Notes: generated from the letters alone by a model not told the origin. Counted from the first letter of the stretch, positions 34,416-42,889 are shown. The stretch: 64,000 nt of DNA from Actinophytocola sp049647105 (GCF_049647105.1 NZ_JBARWZ010000261.1:1-64000); one strand, 5' to 3'. A program made the numbers and translations.

Positions 34416-35432
34416 TCACCGGTCGGACCACCCCGCGACGACCTCGGCGCCGGCCAGGTCGGGGTTGGTGAGGTCGTCGCGGGTGATGGTGACTGCTGTA
34501 GCTTTTCCAGCTTTGCTGGCGGTGGGACCGGGGAAGGCTCGGACACCGAGGAAGTAGACGCGGACACCCGCCAGTTGGACGTAGGGCGGCCAAGCCCCGT
34601 CCGGGCCGTCGGTGGGGAACTGGAGGAGTTTGTCGGTCATGTTGAACACGACGAGGTAAGCGACGTTCTGGTTGTAATCGTGGGCGTACTTGACCACCTG
34701 ATGGACGCCGCGAGCGAGATAGGACTTCCCGCGGTTGTCGAACAGTTTACCCTCGCAGATCAGCGGATCGTCGGTGTCGATTTCACCGACGAGGTCGGCC
34801 TCGCCGGAGGCCGACCTGGTTTTAGCATGGGTGACGTAGCCGCCGTCCTGGAACAGGAACCGCTGGAGGTTGAGGTTGTAGACCTCCTCACCGTTCGGCG
34901 TGTCCGCCTCGAAGGCGGCGTGGAGCCGATCGCGGTCGAACCATTCGACGATGTGGACGTAACGCTCCATGACAAACAGCACGCTGCTCTGGTCGCCGAC
35001 ACGCTCGTCGAGGTAGTCGATCAGCGGCTGGATCACCTGTTCGGCGAACATCTGCCACATGACGGTCGGGCCGCCCTGACCGAAGCCGACCCCGTAGGCA
35101 TAGTGCATGGAGAGTTCTTCGCCGTTACCGGACGTGTCGGCGGCGGCATGGCGTTTCATCAGGGCCCAGACCAGCGTGGCTCGACCATCCTCGGTCCTGC
35201 TGGGCCAGGTGAGGTGACCGCGCCTGTGGCTGAAGCTGTTGTGGAAGGCGTCGGCGTCGAGGTCCGGTTCCATCGAGGCCGCGCTGGCGAGGATGGCCCG
35301 GAGGGCTGCCTGTCCCTCGATCCACTCGGCAACTTGGCGGACCTCGTACGAGGCCGAACTGTACGAGGCGGTCATCAGCTTCCGGAATCGTTGGCGCAAC
35401 TTCACCTGAAGATCCTGTTGGTACCTCACCAC
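34416..35432 (-). CDS. PD-(D/E)XK nuclease-fold protein
   Basis: 338 residues. An N-terminal helical part is followed at about 209-228 by SGEADLVGEIDTDDPLICEGK (D...ExK), with HQVVKYAHDYNQNVAYLVVFN after it, as in restriction-type nuclease domains where the helix after ExK carries Q/N residues. C-terminal strands (VQLAGVRVYFLGVRAF) complete the sheet. It overlaps the zinc-ribbon gene by seven bases. A 183-base gap, partly filled by the micro-ORF, precedes the Mrr-like gene. Exact function unknown. Confidence 0.7.
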   Translation of the reverse strand: MVRYQQDLQVKLRQRFRKLMTASYSSASYEVRQVAEWIEGQAALRAILASAASMEPDLDADAFHNSFSHRRGHLTWPSRTEDGRATLVWALMKRHAAADTSGNGEELSMHYAYGVGFGQGGPTVMWQMFAEQVIQPLIDYLDERVGDQSSVLFVMERYVHIVEWFDRDRLHAAFEADTPNGEEVYNLNLQRFLFQDGGYVTHAKTRSASGEADLVGEIDTDDPLICEGKLFDNRGKSYLARGVHQVVKYAHDYNQNVAYLVVFNMTDKLLQFPTDGPDGAWPPYVQLAGVRVYFLGVRAFPGPTASKAGKATAVTITRDDLTNPDLAGAEVVAGWSDR

Positions 35433-35665
35433 GACAAGCCCTTCATCGCCTGGTCAAGCTGTCGTTCAAGATCAGCACCGAGTTTCTGGACACCGCCATC
35501 CCCGTCAACGAGCCGGATACGCAACCGGCAGCAGGGGCACAGGATGGTGGTTTGAGCGACGATCTCCGACCACTGCACCCAGATCGGGTACTCACACTCA
35601 GGGCAATCGATGTCGACGGCCGAGCGCAGTAGTTGAGCGGACAGAGACTGGTTCAACCCGACCAT
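35426..35665 (-). CDS. Small zinc-ribbon protein, first gene of the nuclease-helicase operon
   Basis: 79 residues with CPEC and CPCC pairs (VDIDCPECEYPIWVQWSEIV ... TTILCPCCRLRIRLV), a classic two-knuckle zinc ribbon, then an amphipathic C-terminal helix (LGADLERQLDQAMKG). GGGAAG directly precedes the ATG. The overlap with the nuclease gene makes cotranslation likely. It could bind nucleic acid or act as a subunit of the complex. Confidence 0.65.
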   Translation of the reverse strand: MVGLNQSLSAQLLRSAVDIDCPECEYPIWVQWSEIVAQTTILCPCCRLRIRLVDGDGGVQKLGADLERQLDQAMKGLSW

Positions 35666-35782
35666 CTTCCCGTGTCGTGCTGCATCCCTTCGGGGAGGCA
35701 GCGGTTGGTCTGTGCACGCGGGTCCGAGTTTATGGCCACTTTGACCGGCTGATTCGTACCGACACGGCCGTAGTCACCTGGT

Positions 35783-35829
35783 GCTGGTACTGGTACCGAC
35801 CCCACCGGGGGACCGGTACCAGTACCAGC
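35783..35829. terminator. Perfect 16-base inverted repeat after the integrase gene
   Basis: Arms at 35783-35798 and 35814-35829 are exact reverse complements (core GGTACTGGTACC) with a 15-base loop, four bases beyond the integrase stop. It probably terminates the integrase transcript and insulates the nuclease operon. The KpnI-like half-sites repeated in each arm could also be a recombinase-binding site. Confidence 0.65.
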
Positions 35830-35832
35830 GGT

Positions 35833-36900
35833 TCAGGCGGCGAGCGGGTGTGGTTCGCCGGTGAGGGCGGACAGGGCGGTGGCGACGTCGTGCACTGCGG
35901 CCTTCACATAGGTCATGGTGGCGTTCTTGGTGTCTCCTTCGTCGAAGTGGCCTGCGTAGGCGTGGGCGATGGCGAACCCGAAGTTGCGCTCGACCCAGGT
36001 GAGGGTGGTGTGCCGGATCCAGTGAGCGGACACGTTCAGGGTGGTGATCCAGGGCAGGTAGCGGCCGAGGCGAACCCACAAGTGGTCGTAACGCCGATGG
36101 GTGATCCGGTTGCCGTTCCGGTACCGCAGCAACTGACCACCCGGGTCACCGGCCGCGCCCCGCTCCCGGGCGTGGTCGAGCAGAGCGGTCATCAGCGACC
36201 GGGAGACCGGCTGCCACCGTGCTGTGCCGTCCTTTTCCCGGAGGTAGATCAGGCACTGGTCCTCGTTGAGGTCCCGGAGGCGCAGGGACAGAGCGCCCCC
36301 GGTGCGGCACGCCGACTCGGTGTGCAACCGGAGCAGCAGCGTGTCCAGTTCCGGGTCGTCGCCAGTGGCGCTGGCGTAGAAGTTGATCTCACTCATCTGG
36401 TTCGCGGACAGGGCGTGCCGGACCGAACCTTGCCGCCGGGGCTTCGCGGTCCTGCGGGCGGGGTTCTCGTCGGGTTTGATCAGCTCGTCGTCTTCGGCGT
36501 GTCGGTAGATGCAGCGCAGGGCAGCGATGAAGTTTTCGGCGGTACCACGGCCACCGCGTGAGTTGCGGCGCTGGATGGCGTTGGCCTTGATCTCCTCGGC
36601 GAACTGCTTGATCTCCGTCGGCGTCGGTTCCAACAGTGTGCGGGAGCCCCATTTCGCGCGGATCCGGTTCCAGTACGAGCCGTAGGTCTTGGCGGTGCTG
36701 GGTGTGACGGCGTCCTCGACCTGCGGGATGTAGGCGTCGAACGTGGGTACCGCCGGCCGGTCAACCGGGTCGGTCATCAGGTCGACCGGGTCGACGTTCA
36801 TCCGCTGCAGCAGCACTCGCGCGGCCGCGACCAGCTCCCGGTCCGCCGCCCCGCTTGCCTGCGCTTCGCTGCCGGTGGACGGTGTGAACTGTGTCGTCAC
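35833..36900 (-). CDS. int: Tyrosine-recombinase integrase
   Basis: 355 residues. An N-terminal core-binding domain (SYWNRIRAKWG ... ENFIAALRCIYRHAED) is followed by the catalytic domain: TESACRTGGALSLRL (first Arg), HWIRHTTLTW (HxxR), AYAGHFDE (His) and NATMTYVKA (nucleophilic Tyr). All catalytic residues are present. It overlaps the AbrB-like gene by four bases and faces the 3' end of tRNA-Leu about 600 bases away, the usual arrangement of an integrative element. It is unrelated in sequence to the broken recombinase at 19.9-21.0 kb beyond the shared fold. Confidence 0.9.
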   Translation of the reverse strand: MTTQFTPSTGSEAQASGAADRELVAAARVLLQRMNVDPVDLMTDPVDRPAVPTFDAYIPQVEDAVTPSTAKTYGSYWNRIRAKWGSRTLLEPTPTEIKQFAEEIKANAIQRRNSRGGRGTAENFIAALRCIYRHAEDDELIKPDENPARRTAKPRRQGSVRHALSANQMSEINFYASATGDDPELDTLLLRLHTESACRTGGALSLRLRDLNEDQCLIYLREKDGTARWQPVSRSLMTALLDHARERGAAGDPGGQLLRYRNGNRITHRRYDHLWVRLGRYLPWITTLNVSAHWIRHTTLTWVERNFGFAIAHAYAGHFDEGDTKNATMTYVKAAVHDVATALSALTGEPHPLAA

Positions 36901-37394
36901 CGCGCACCTCCCACCGCAGCGGGGCTCTCGCTGCTGCCCACGGTGGTGAGGGAGGCGTGGTAGCTGGTGATCATCGTGTCCAGCGCCGTGAGTGGGTGCA
37001 CGACCAGGACGTCGTGGTTCGGGTCCGCGGCCACGAGCACGAGGTCACGGGCGCCCAGCCCGTTGCGGCGGCGGAGCGCGGCGGGCAGCACCAGGTAGGG
37101 CTTGGTGCCCATCGTGAACGCACCGGTCGGGTCGCGGTGGACCACTACCGACCCGCTGACCAGCGCGATGTTCAGGCAGTCACCCGCCGCCCAGCCCAAG
37201 GTGTCGATGGTGGACCGGTTGGACAGTCGCCCGTCCGCGTCGAGGTGGCCCATGCCGTAGACGAGCGATCCGGCCCGGGGCCGCGCCAGCAGCTCGCCGA
37301 CGGGAAGCTGGGCACCACGGCCCGCCAGAAGCCGACTCCCAGAACCGCGGGCGAGGGCGGGAGGAACCAGCGGGGCGATCTTGCGCTCAGTCAC
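36897..37394 (-). CDS. AbrB/SpoVT-like protein linked to the integrase
   Basis: About 165 residues if started at GTG 37394 (VTERKIAPLVPP); a GTG at 37430 is equally open. STIDTLGWAAGDCLNIALV, MGTKPYLVLPAALRRRNGLGARDLVLVAA and VLVVHPLTALD follow the swapped-hairpin (SpoVT-AbrB) pattern, here apparently twice. It may be a DNA-binding regulator of excision. The protein pairs with the integrase by overlap; a dead copy lies at 23.0-23.3 kb. Confidence 0.68.
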   Translation of the reverse strand: MTERKIAPLVPPALARGSGSRLLAGRGAQLPVGELLARPRAGSLVYGMGHLDADGRLSNRSTIDTLGWAAGDCLNIALVSGSVVVHRDPTGAFTMGTKPYLVLPAALRRRNGLGARDLVLVAADPNHDVLVVHPLTALDTMITSYHASLTTVGSSESPAAVGGAR

Positions 37395-37465
37395 GCCGAC
37401 CACCCCAGAATGGGAGGACGGCCACGGCACAGCGAAGAGGGCCAGGACTGGCCAGGAGGAGTGCT

Positions 37466-37494
37466 GATTTTGTCCGGGAGATTACCCGCAAATC
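37466..37494 (-). terminator. Hairpin just past the tRNA-Leu 3' end
   Basis: Nested arms GATTT/AAATC (37466-37470, 37490-37494) and CGGG/CCCG (37475-37478, 37485-37488) form an imperfect hairpin two bases past the tRNA on its strand. Likely tRNA terminator; it could also lie within the attachment region. Confidence 0.45.
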
Positions 37495-37496
37495 GG

Positions 37497-37580
37497 TGTC
37501 CGAGGGGGGACTTGAACCCCCACGCCCGCTAAGGGCACTAGCACCTCAAGCTAGCGCGTCTGCCATTCCGCCACTCGGAC
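37497..37580 (-). tRNA. tRNA-Leu (anticodon GAG)
   Basis: An 84-base gene. The acceptor arms GTCCGAG/CTCGGAC pair perfectly. The anticodon stem CTAGC/GCTAG encloses loop TTGAGGT, so the anticodon is GAG (reads CUC/CUU). A long variable arm (class II) and the T-arm GGGGG-TTCAAGT-CCCCC are present. CCA is not encoded (A then CCG). An integrase and AbrB gene lie off its 3' end. Confidence 0.95.
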
Positions 37581-37653
37581 TCTGTGGTGCGCATAGCCTA
37601 GCGGACGCCCTTCGGCGGGCTTCGGGGGGTCTGGGAATGGTAGGAAGTCCCAC

Positions 37654-38973
37654 GTGACTGAGCAGATGAACTTGGCCCAGGACGAGGCTGTCGAGCTGAC
37701 GTCCGAGCTCATCCGGATCGACACGAGTAACACCGGGGAGCTGGACACGACCGTCGGGGAGCGTGCCGCTGCCGAGTACGTGCGGGCGAAGCTCGAGGAG
37801 GTGGGCTACGAGACCGTCTACGTGGAGTCCGGGGCTCCTGGGCGGGGGAACGTCTTTGCTCGGCTTCCTGGGGCGGACCCAACGCGGGGTGCCTTGCTGA
37901 TCCACGGGCATCTGGACGTCGTGCCCGCGGACCCGACCGAGTGGTCCGTTCATCCCTTCTCGGGGGCCATTCAGGACGGGTACATCTGGGGGCGCGGCGC
38001 TGTCGACATGAAGGACATGGTCGCGATGACCCTGTCCGTCGCGCGGCGGTTCAAGCGGGACGGGGTTGTCCCTCCCCGGGATCTTGTCTTCGCCTTCCTG
38101 GCTGATGAGGAGGCCGGTGGGCACTACGGATCGCAGTGGCTTGTGGAGCATCGGCCTGATCTGTTCGAGGGGGTTACCGAGGCCGTGGGTGAGGTTGGGG
38201 GGTTCTCGGTCACGCTCGGCGAGGATGTTCGCGCTTACACGATCGAGATCGCCGAGAAGGGGATTGCCTGGATGCGGCTTCGTGTCCGGGGGCGGGCCGG
38301 GCATGGGTCGATGCTGCACGACGACAACGCCGTCACCAAGCTTGCCGCCGCGGTGGCTCGGTTGGGTGCGCACGAGTTCCCGCTGGTCATCACCGACTCT
38401 GTGCGGGCGTTCTTCGACTCCGTCTCCTCCCTGACGGGTGTCGCTTTCGACGAGGACAACCTTGCTGGTGCCGTGGCCAAGCTGGGGCCCTTCTCCCGGG
38501 TGGTGGGGGCTACTCTGCGTGACACCGCGAATCCGACGATGCTCTCCGCCGGGTACAAGGCCAACGTCATCCCCTCGGTGGCCGAGGCCGTCGTGGACTG
38601 CCGGGTGCTGCCTGGGCGGGAGGAAGCGTTCCTGCGGGAGGTCGACGAGATCCTCGGGCCCGACGTCGAGCGGGAGTGGGTCAGCCGGCTGCCTGCCGTC
38701 GAGACCACCTTCGACGGGGACCTCGTCGCGGCCATGACTGCCGCGGTGCGGGCCGAGGACGCCGGGGCTCGGACGATTCCCTACGTCCTGTCCGGCGGGA
38801 CCGACGCCAAGGCGATCCACACCCTGGGTATCCGCTGCTTCGGGTTCGCGCCCCTGCAGCTGCCTCCCGACCTGGACTTCACCGCACTGTTCCACGGGGT
38901 GGACGAGCGGGTGCCCGTGGACGCCGTGCGGTTCGGGACCCGGGTGCTCGATCGGTTCCTCCAGAACTGTTGA
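37654..38973 (+). CDS. M20-family metallopeptidase
   Basis: 439 residues. IHGHLDVVPAD (metal His and Asp), WGRGAVDMKDM (bridging Asp), FLADEEAGGHYG (catalytic Glu plus metal Glu) and the dimerisation/lid domain (MRLRVRGRAGHGSMLHDDNAV) are in order, ending in GGTDAKAIHTLGIRCFGFAP. It is a cytosolic di-zinc peptidase or deacylase; the substrate is not clear. GTAGGAAG precedes the GTG start. It is a paralog of the protein at 55725-57035 and is translationally linked to the hydrolase gene that follows. Confidence 0.92.
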   Translation: MTEQMNLAQDEAVELTSELIRIDTSNTGELDTTVGERAAAEYVRAKLEEVGYETVYVESGAPGRGNVFARLPGADPTRGALLIHGHLDVVPADPTEWSVHPFSGAIQDGYIWGRGAVDMKDMVAMTLSVARRFKRDGVVPPRDLVFAFLADEEAGGHYGSQWLVEHRPDLFEGVTEAVGEVGGFSVTLGEDVRAYTIEIAEKGIAWMRLRVRGRAGHGSMLHDDNAVTKLAAAVARLGAHEFPLVITDSVRAFFDSVSSLTGVAFDEDNLAGAVAKLGPFSRVVGATLRDTANPTMLSAGYKANVIPSVAEAVVDCRVLPGREEAFLREVDEILGPDVEREWVSRLPAVETTFDGDLVAAMTAAVRAEDAGARTIPYVLSGGTDAKAIHTLGIRCFGFAPLQLPPDLDFTALFHGVDERVPVDAVRFGTRVLDRFLQNC

Positions 38974-39839
38974 CCACCGCCGAGCGGTTCGACCTCGTGG
39001 ACGGCGCTCACCTGGCGCTCGTCCGCGCGGGCGACCCCGATGCACCCGCCACCGTCCTGCTCCTCCACAGCTACGCCCAGGATCGGCGGGTCTGGCACAA
39101 GGTCCTGACCGTGTTGCCGGACGCGATGTCCTCGGCCGTCGTGGCCTACGACCACCGAGGGCACGGTGAGTCCTCGCCTGCGGACCGCTCGACCGCGACG
39201 CTCGATCAGCTCGCCGACGACCTCGCGGAGGTGATCGAGCGGGCCATTCCGCACGGGCCCGTCGTGGTCGTCGGGCACGGGATGGGCGGGCACGTCGCCA
39301 TGGTGATGGCCGCGCGGCACCGGCTGCTCGCCGAGCACCGGCTCGGGGCACTGGTCCTGCTCTCCACGAGCGTGGGCTGGGTCGCCGAGGCCCTGCCCCC
39401 GCCGCTGGGCAAGCTCTTCCAGGACCTGCACGCCATCCTCGGACCCCGGCTCGTCGACGAGGTGCACCGGCGCATCGACAAGGCCACCACCATCGGGTTG
39501 CGGTGGCTGCTGCTGGGGGACGACCCCGCCGAGGACGACGTCCGCCTGGTCGCCGAGATGATGTCCCAGCACTGGCCCGACACCGTCGCGACCTTCCGGC
39601 CCGGCCTCGACCAGGGCGCGCTGGACGTCGCACTCGAAGTGGTCGCCGGGCTTCCGCTGATCGCGATGGTGGGGGAGAAGGACCGGCTCGTGCCTGTCGG
39701 GCACGCGGGGCGGCTCGCCGACGCACTGCTGGGGCACTCGGTGATGGTGCCGGGGGCCGGGCACATGCTGCCGCTCGAGGCGGTCGGCGAGGTAGTGCCC
39801 CGGATCGTGGCGCAGGTGCGGGAGGCACTCACCCGGTGA
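38970..39839 (+). CDS. Alpha/beta hydrolase
   Basis: 289 residues from the TTG at 38970, which overlaps the peptidase stop (TTGA). LLLHSYAQDRRVWHKVL (oxyanion loop), VAYDHRGHGESSP, VVVGHGMGGHVAMVMAA (nucleophile elbow GHGMG, with Gly at the usual Ser position), VGEKDRLVP (acid) and PGAGHMLPLE (His). The Ser-to-Gly change suggests it may be inactive or act by another mechanism. Two longer open frames through the peptidase gene are shadows. Confidence 0.82.
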   Translation: MTTAERFDLVDGAHLALVRAGDPDAPATVLLLHSYAQDRRVWHKVLTVLPDAMSSAVVAYDHRGHGESSPADRSTATLDQLADDLAEVIERAIPHGPVVVVGHGMGGHVAMVMAARHRLLAEHRLGALVLLSTSVGWVAEALPPPLGKLFQDLHAILGPRLVDEVHRRIDKATTIGLRWLLLGDDPAEDDVRLVAEMMSQHWPDTVATFRPGLDQGALDVALEVVAGLPLIAMVGEKDRLVPVGHAGRLADALLGHSVMVPGAGHMLPLEAVGEVVPRIVAQVREALTR

Positions 39840-39903
39840 ACCATTTCGCGTAGCGGCGCGTAACCAGCCGAGACGACTCGGCCGAAAACACAACGGAGGC
39901 ATC

Positions 39904-40434
39904 GTGCCCGAATTCGTAGGCGGTCTGCCGCTCCACCCGCTGGTCGTGCACTTCGTGGTGGTGCTGCTCGTGATCGCTCCGCTGGGCGCCCTGCTCACGG
40001 CACTGTGGCCGGCGGCACGCAGGCGGTTCGGCTGGCTCGCGTTCGCGGCGGCGGCCGTCGGCACCGTCCTCGTGCCGGTCGCGACGAGCAGTGGCGAGAA
40101 CCTGGCCAACCGGGTCGGCACCAGCCCTCAGGTCCAGACCCACGAGGCGCTGGCCGACCTGATGATCTGGTGGGCGCTGGGGCTGACGGTCGCGGTCGGT
40201 GCGCTGATGGTGGTGCACACGATGGCGGCACGGAAGGCGGCGGTCGGCTCGGACGGCACCGGGCACGTCGACGAGCAGAAGAACAAGGCCCCGGCGCTGG
40301 TCATGATCGGGCTTGCGGTGCTGACCGTGGGGCTCGCGGCAGGCACCGGCATCCACGTCTACCGCGTCGGCGACGCGGGCGCTCGCGCGGTGTGGGAGGG
40401 CGTCGAGAACCTCCCGCCGCAGAACGGCGGGTGA
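39904..40434 (+). CDS. DUF2231 membrane protein
   Basis: 176 residues starting MPEFVGGLPLHPLVVHFVVVLLVIAPLG: the GGLPLHPLVVH signature of DUF2231, with four hydrophobic helices and conserved His residues that may bind haem. GGAGG precedes the GTG. Function unknown. Confidence 0.85.
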   Translation: MPEFVGGLPLHPLVVHFVVVLLVIAPLGALLTALWPAARRRFGWLAFAAAAVGTVLVPVATSSGENLANRVGTSPQVQTHEALADLMIWWALGLTVAVGALMVVHTMAARKAAVGSDGTGHVDEQKNKAPALVMIGLAVLTVGLAAGTGIHVYRVGDAGARAVWEGVENLPPQNGG

Positions 40435-40450
40435 TCCGGGGGCCCGCTAG

Positions 40451-40663
40451 TCAGGTGCTCAGACCCGGAAGGAGGCCGCGGGCGCGCTTCCGCTTCAACA
40501 GCACCCGCCTGCTCCCGTCCGAGTAGAGCCGCACGTTGGACAGCTCCCACCCGGCGAACTCGGCGTGGATGGACAGTTGTGTGGCCGCTGCACGGCGCGA
40601 GAGTCCTGGCGGCAGGCGCAGCGGCCGGTACTCCCAGTCCCCGTCGACCACCTCTGTGCTCAT
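40451..40663 (-). CDS. DUF5703 family protein
   Basis: 70 residues (WEYRPLRLPPGLSRRAAATQLSIHAEF ... GWELSNVRLYSDG) matching the short actinobacterial DUF5703 family almost throughout. It overlaps the start of no other gene, and its ATG is coupled to the YncE stop (ATGA at 40660-40663). Function unknown. Confidence 0.85.
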   Translation of the reverse strand: MSTEVVDGDWEYRPLRLPPGLSRRAAATQLSIHAEFAGWELSNVRLYSDGSRRVLLKRKRARGLLPGLST

Positions 40664-41646
40664 GTCGCAATCACCTGTATCCCATCTCCTGTCCCGGACG
40701 CGACCATCACGCGTCCGGTTCGGGGGTCCACCGCCACGGTGTTGGGCTGGGACACCGTGGGGAACCGGAACTTCTCCTTCGGTTCCTCACCGGCCACGTC
40801 GTAGCCGACGACCTCGTTCGTCTCGGTCAGCGTGACCCATGCGAGGTCACGTTCCGAGTCGTAGGCGATGGCGTACGGCGCGCCGGCCACCGGGTAGTTC
40901 TGCCGCATCAGCAGCGGGTCGAGGGAGAACGCGAGCAGCGCGCCGCCCCGGGTGTCGGTGACGAGCACCCGGCCGAACCGGTCGGTGACCGCGTTCGTCG
41001 CACCCTGCCCCGCGCGCAGGCCCTGCGCGATGGACCCGCCGGGCACGTCGAGCTCGAACACGGCGTTGCGGAGCCGGTCCAGCACGACCGCGCCCCTGCC
41101 GGTCGACAGCACCTGGTCTGCGCTCATCATGTCGCCGCTGATCATCCGCTGGACCTTGTCGTCCTTGACGATGGCGACCGCGCGCTCGTCCCGCATCGCG
41201 ACGAGCGTGCGCCCGTCGAACTCCGCGGTGCTGACCGGCTCGCCGCGGAACGAGACCGCCGGGCCGGTGCCGCCGTCCGTCGCGACGCGCACGACCTTGT
41301 GCGCACCGGCGGCGAGGAACGCGCCGTCGCCGACCGTGAGCGACTCGGCGGCCACGTCGACCGTCCTGGGGTCACCGAGGGTGTCGGCGAGCGGGTAGAG
41401 CCGGACAGCGTCCTCACTCGCGACCGCGAGCGTGCCGGACCGCGGCTCGAACGCCATGGCGGTGACGTCGTCGGCCAGCGCGGTGACCGCGCCGGCGGGT
41501 GTGGCGCCTTCGGGTGGCGACACGGCCGCGGCCGCCGCCACCGGGTTGTCGGTCACCATCAACTCGTCGCCGGGTTGCCCGGCGGAGCAACCCGAGCCAA
41601 CCGCCGCACATACCACCAGCAGCACGGCAACCTTGCGACGCAACAT
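40660..41646 (-). CDS. YncE-like beta-propeller lipoprotein
   Basis: 328 residues from ATG 41646 (CGGAGGTCG upstream; the longer frame is ignored). A signal peptide MLRRKVAVLLVVCAAVGSGC ends in a lipobox-like Cys. Blade repeats follow (MAFEPRSGTLAVASEDAVRLYP, RLRNAVFELDVPGG, RVLVTDTRGG, NTVAVDPRTGRVMVASG). It is an exported propeller, perhaps binding cell-wall or metal ligands. It is cotranslated with DUF5703. Confidence 0.82.
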   Translation of the reverse strand: MLRRKVAVLLVVCAAVGSGCSAGQPGDELMVTDNPVAAAAAVSPPEGATPAGAVTALADDVTAMAFEPRSGTLAVASEDAVRLYPLADTLGDPRTVDVAAESLTVGDGAFLAAGAHKVVRVATDGGTGPAVSFRGEPVSTAEFDGRTLVAMRDERAVAIVKDDKVQRMISGDMMSADQVLSTGRGAVVLDRLRNAVFELDVPGGSIAQGLRAGQGATNAVTDRFGRVLVTDTRGGALLAFSLDPLLMRQNYPVAGAPYAIAYDSERDLAWVTLTETNEVVGYDVAGEEPKEKFRFPTVSQPNTVAVDPRTGRVMVASGTGDGIQVIAT

Positions 41647-41826
41647 CGACCTCCGGCACGACCCCGGTCTCGCCGGCGCACCCGTGTCGCACCGACGGGA
41701 CATCTGTCCAGCATCCCCTAAGAACGCACTGGACGCTAACCCCCTGTGCGGGTGGCGTGTCGGTCGGCCCGCCGGTGGCGCCGCACGAACCCCGGGTGAA
41801 TCGCGCGCCGGTCCGATGACAGAGCG

Positions 41827-42798
41827 TCAGGTCAGGTGGTGCTCGGGATAGCCGAGCTCGATGTCGCTCACGTCGTCGAGCGCGGCCCGGATCGCCGAGG
41901 GCAGCGTCAGCTCCTCGGACACCAGCGAGCCGAGCAGCTGCCCGGTGTCCCGGGCACCGACGATCGCCGAGCACACGCCCGGCCGGTCGCGCACCCAGGC
42001 CAGCGCCACCGACAGGGGAGAGGTCGCGAGCCCGTCCGCCGCGGTCACCACGGCCTGCACGATCCGCGCCGCCCGCTCGTTGCGGTGGTGGTCGACGTAC
42101 GGGGCGAAGTGCGCCGACGCGCCGCGTGAGTCGGCGGGCGTCGCCGCGCGGTACTTGCCGGTCAGCACACCTCGGCCGAGCGGCGCCCACGCGAGCAGCC
42201 CGATCCCGTGGTGACCCGCCGCGGGCGCGACCTCGCGCTCGATGCCGCGCTCCAGCAGCGAGTACTCCATCTGGGTGCTCACGATCCCGGCCGGCTTGCC
42301 GCGCTGCCGCGACGCCGAGGTGGCGAGCTGCCAGCCGCTGTAGTTCGACACGCCCGCGTACCGGACCTTGCCGCTGGTCACGGCCGCGTCGAGCGCTGAG
42401 AGCGTCTCGTCGAGCGGCACCGCGGTGTCCCACGCGTGGAGCTGCCACAGGTCGATGTGGTCCACGCCGAGCCTGCGCAGCGACGCGTCGAGTGCCCACA
42501 GGAGCGCGCCTCGCGACGCGCCGCCGCCGAACGGGCCGTCCCCCCGCCGCGCGACCGACTTGGTCGCGATGACCAGGTCCTCACGCGGTACGAGGTCGTC
42601 GAGTAAGCCACCCAGGATCCGCTCGCTCTCGCCGTCGGAGTAGACGTCGGCGGTGTCGACCAGCGTCCCGCCAAGGTCGGCGTAGGCCACGAGCTGGCTC
42701 GCGGCCTCGTCAGCGTCCGTGTCCTGGCCCCAGGTCATGGTGCCCAGGCCGATCCTGGACACCCGCAGCCCGCTGTGCCCGAGGTGTCGTTGCTCCAC
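41827..42798 (-). CDS. Aldo/keto reductase
   Basis: 323 residues. GLGTMTWG near the start, DTADVYSDGESE (catalytic Asp, Tyr), VIATKSVARR (Lys), DLWQLHAWD (His) and a C-terminal NADPH region (RDTGQLLGSL). An NADPH-dependent TIM-barrel reductase of unknown substrate. It diverges from the LLM oxidoreductase gene, 91 bases apart. Confidence 0.9.
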   Translation of the reverse strand: MEQRHLGHSGLRVSRIGLGTMTWGQDTDADEAASQLVAYADLGGTLVDTADVYSDGESERILGGLLDDLVPREDLVIATKSVARRGDGPFGGGASRGALLWALDASLRRLGVDHIDLWQLHAWDTAVPLDETLSALDAAVTSGKVRYAGVSNYSGWQLATSASRQRGKPAGIVSTQMEYSLLERGIEREVAPAAGHHGIGLLAWAPLGRGVLTGKYRAATPADSRGASAHFAPYVDHHRNERAARIVQAVVTAADGLATSPLSVALAWVRDRPGVCSAIVGARDTGQLLGSLVSEELTLPSAIRAALDDVSDIELGYPEHHLT

Positions 42799-42889
42799 CG
42801 GGCGAAGAGTACGGGCAGGCCTTTGTCGTCGCTGGCAGACTCACCGACATCACAATTGGCCGACCGCCAATTGACGGTAAGGTCCGCTC

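Noticed and set aside
37430..37500. Second copy of the tRNA-Leu 3' end (att repeat) near the integrase
   Set aside because: TGTCCGGGAG resembles TGTCCGAGGG only over a few bases. No convincing direct repeat of the tRNA end was found in the window.
37546..39828. 760-codon minus-strand open frame across the tRNA, peptidase and hydrolase
   Set aside because: It crosses a tRNA and two clear genes; the product is Arg/Pro/Gly filler.
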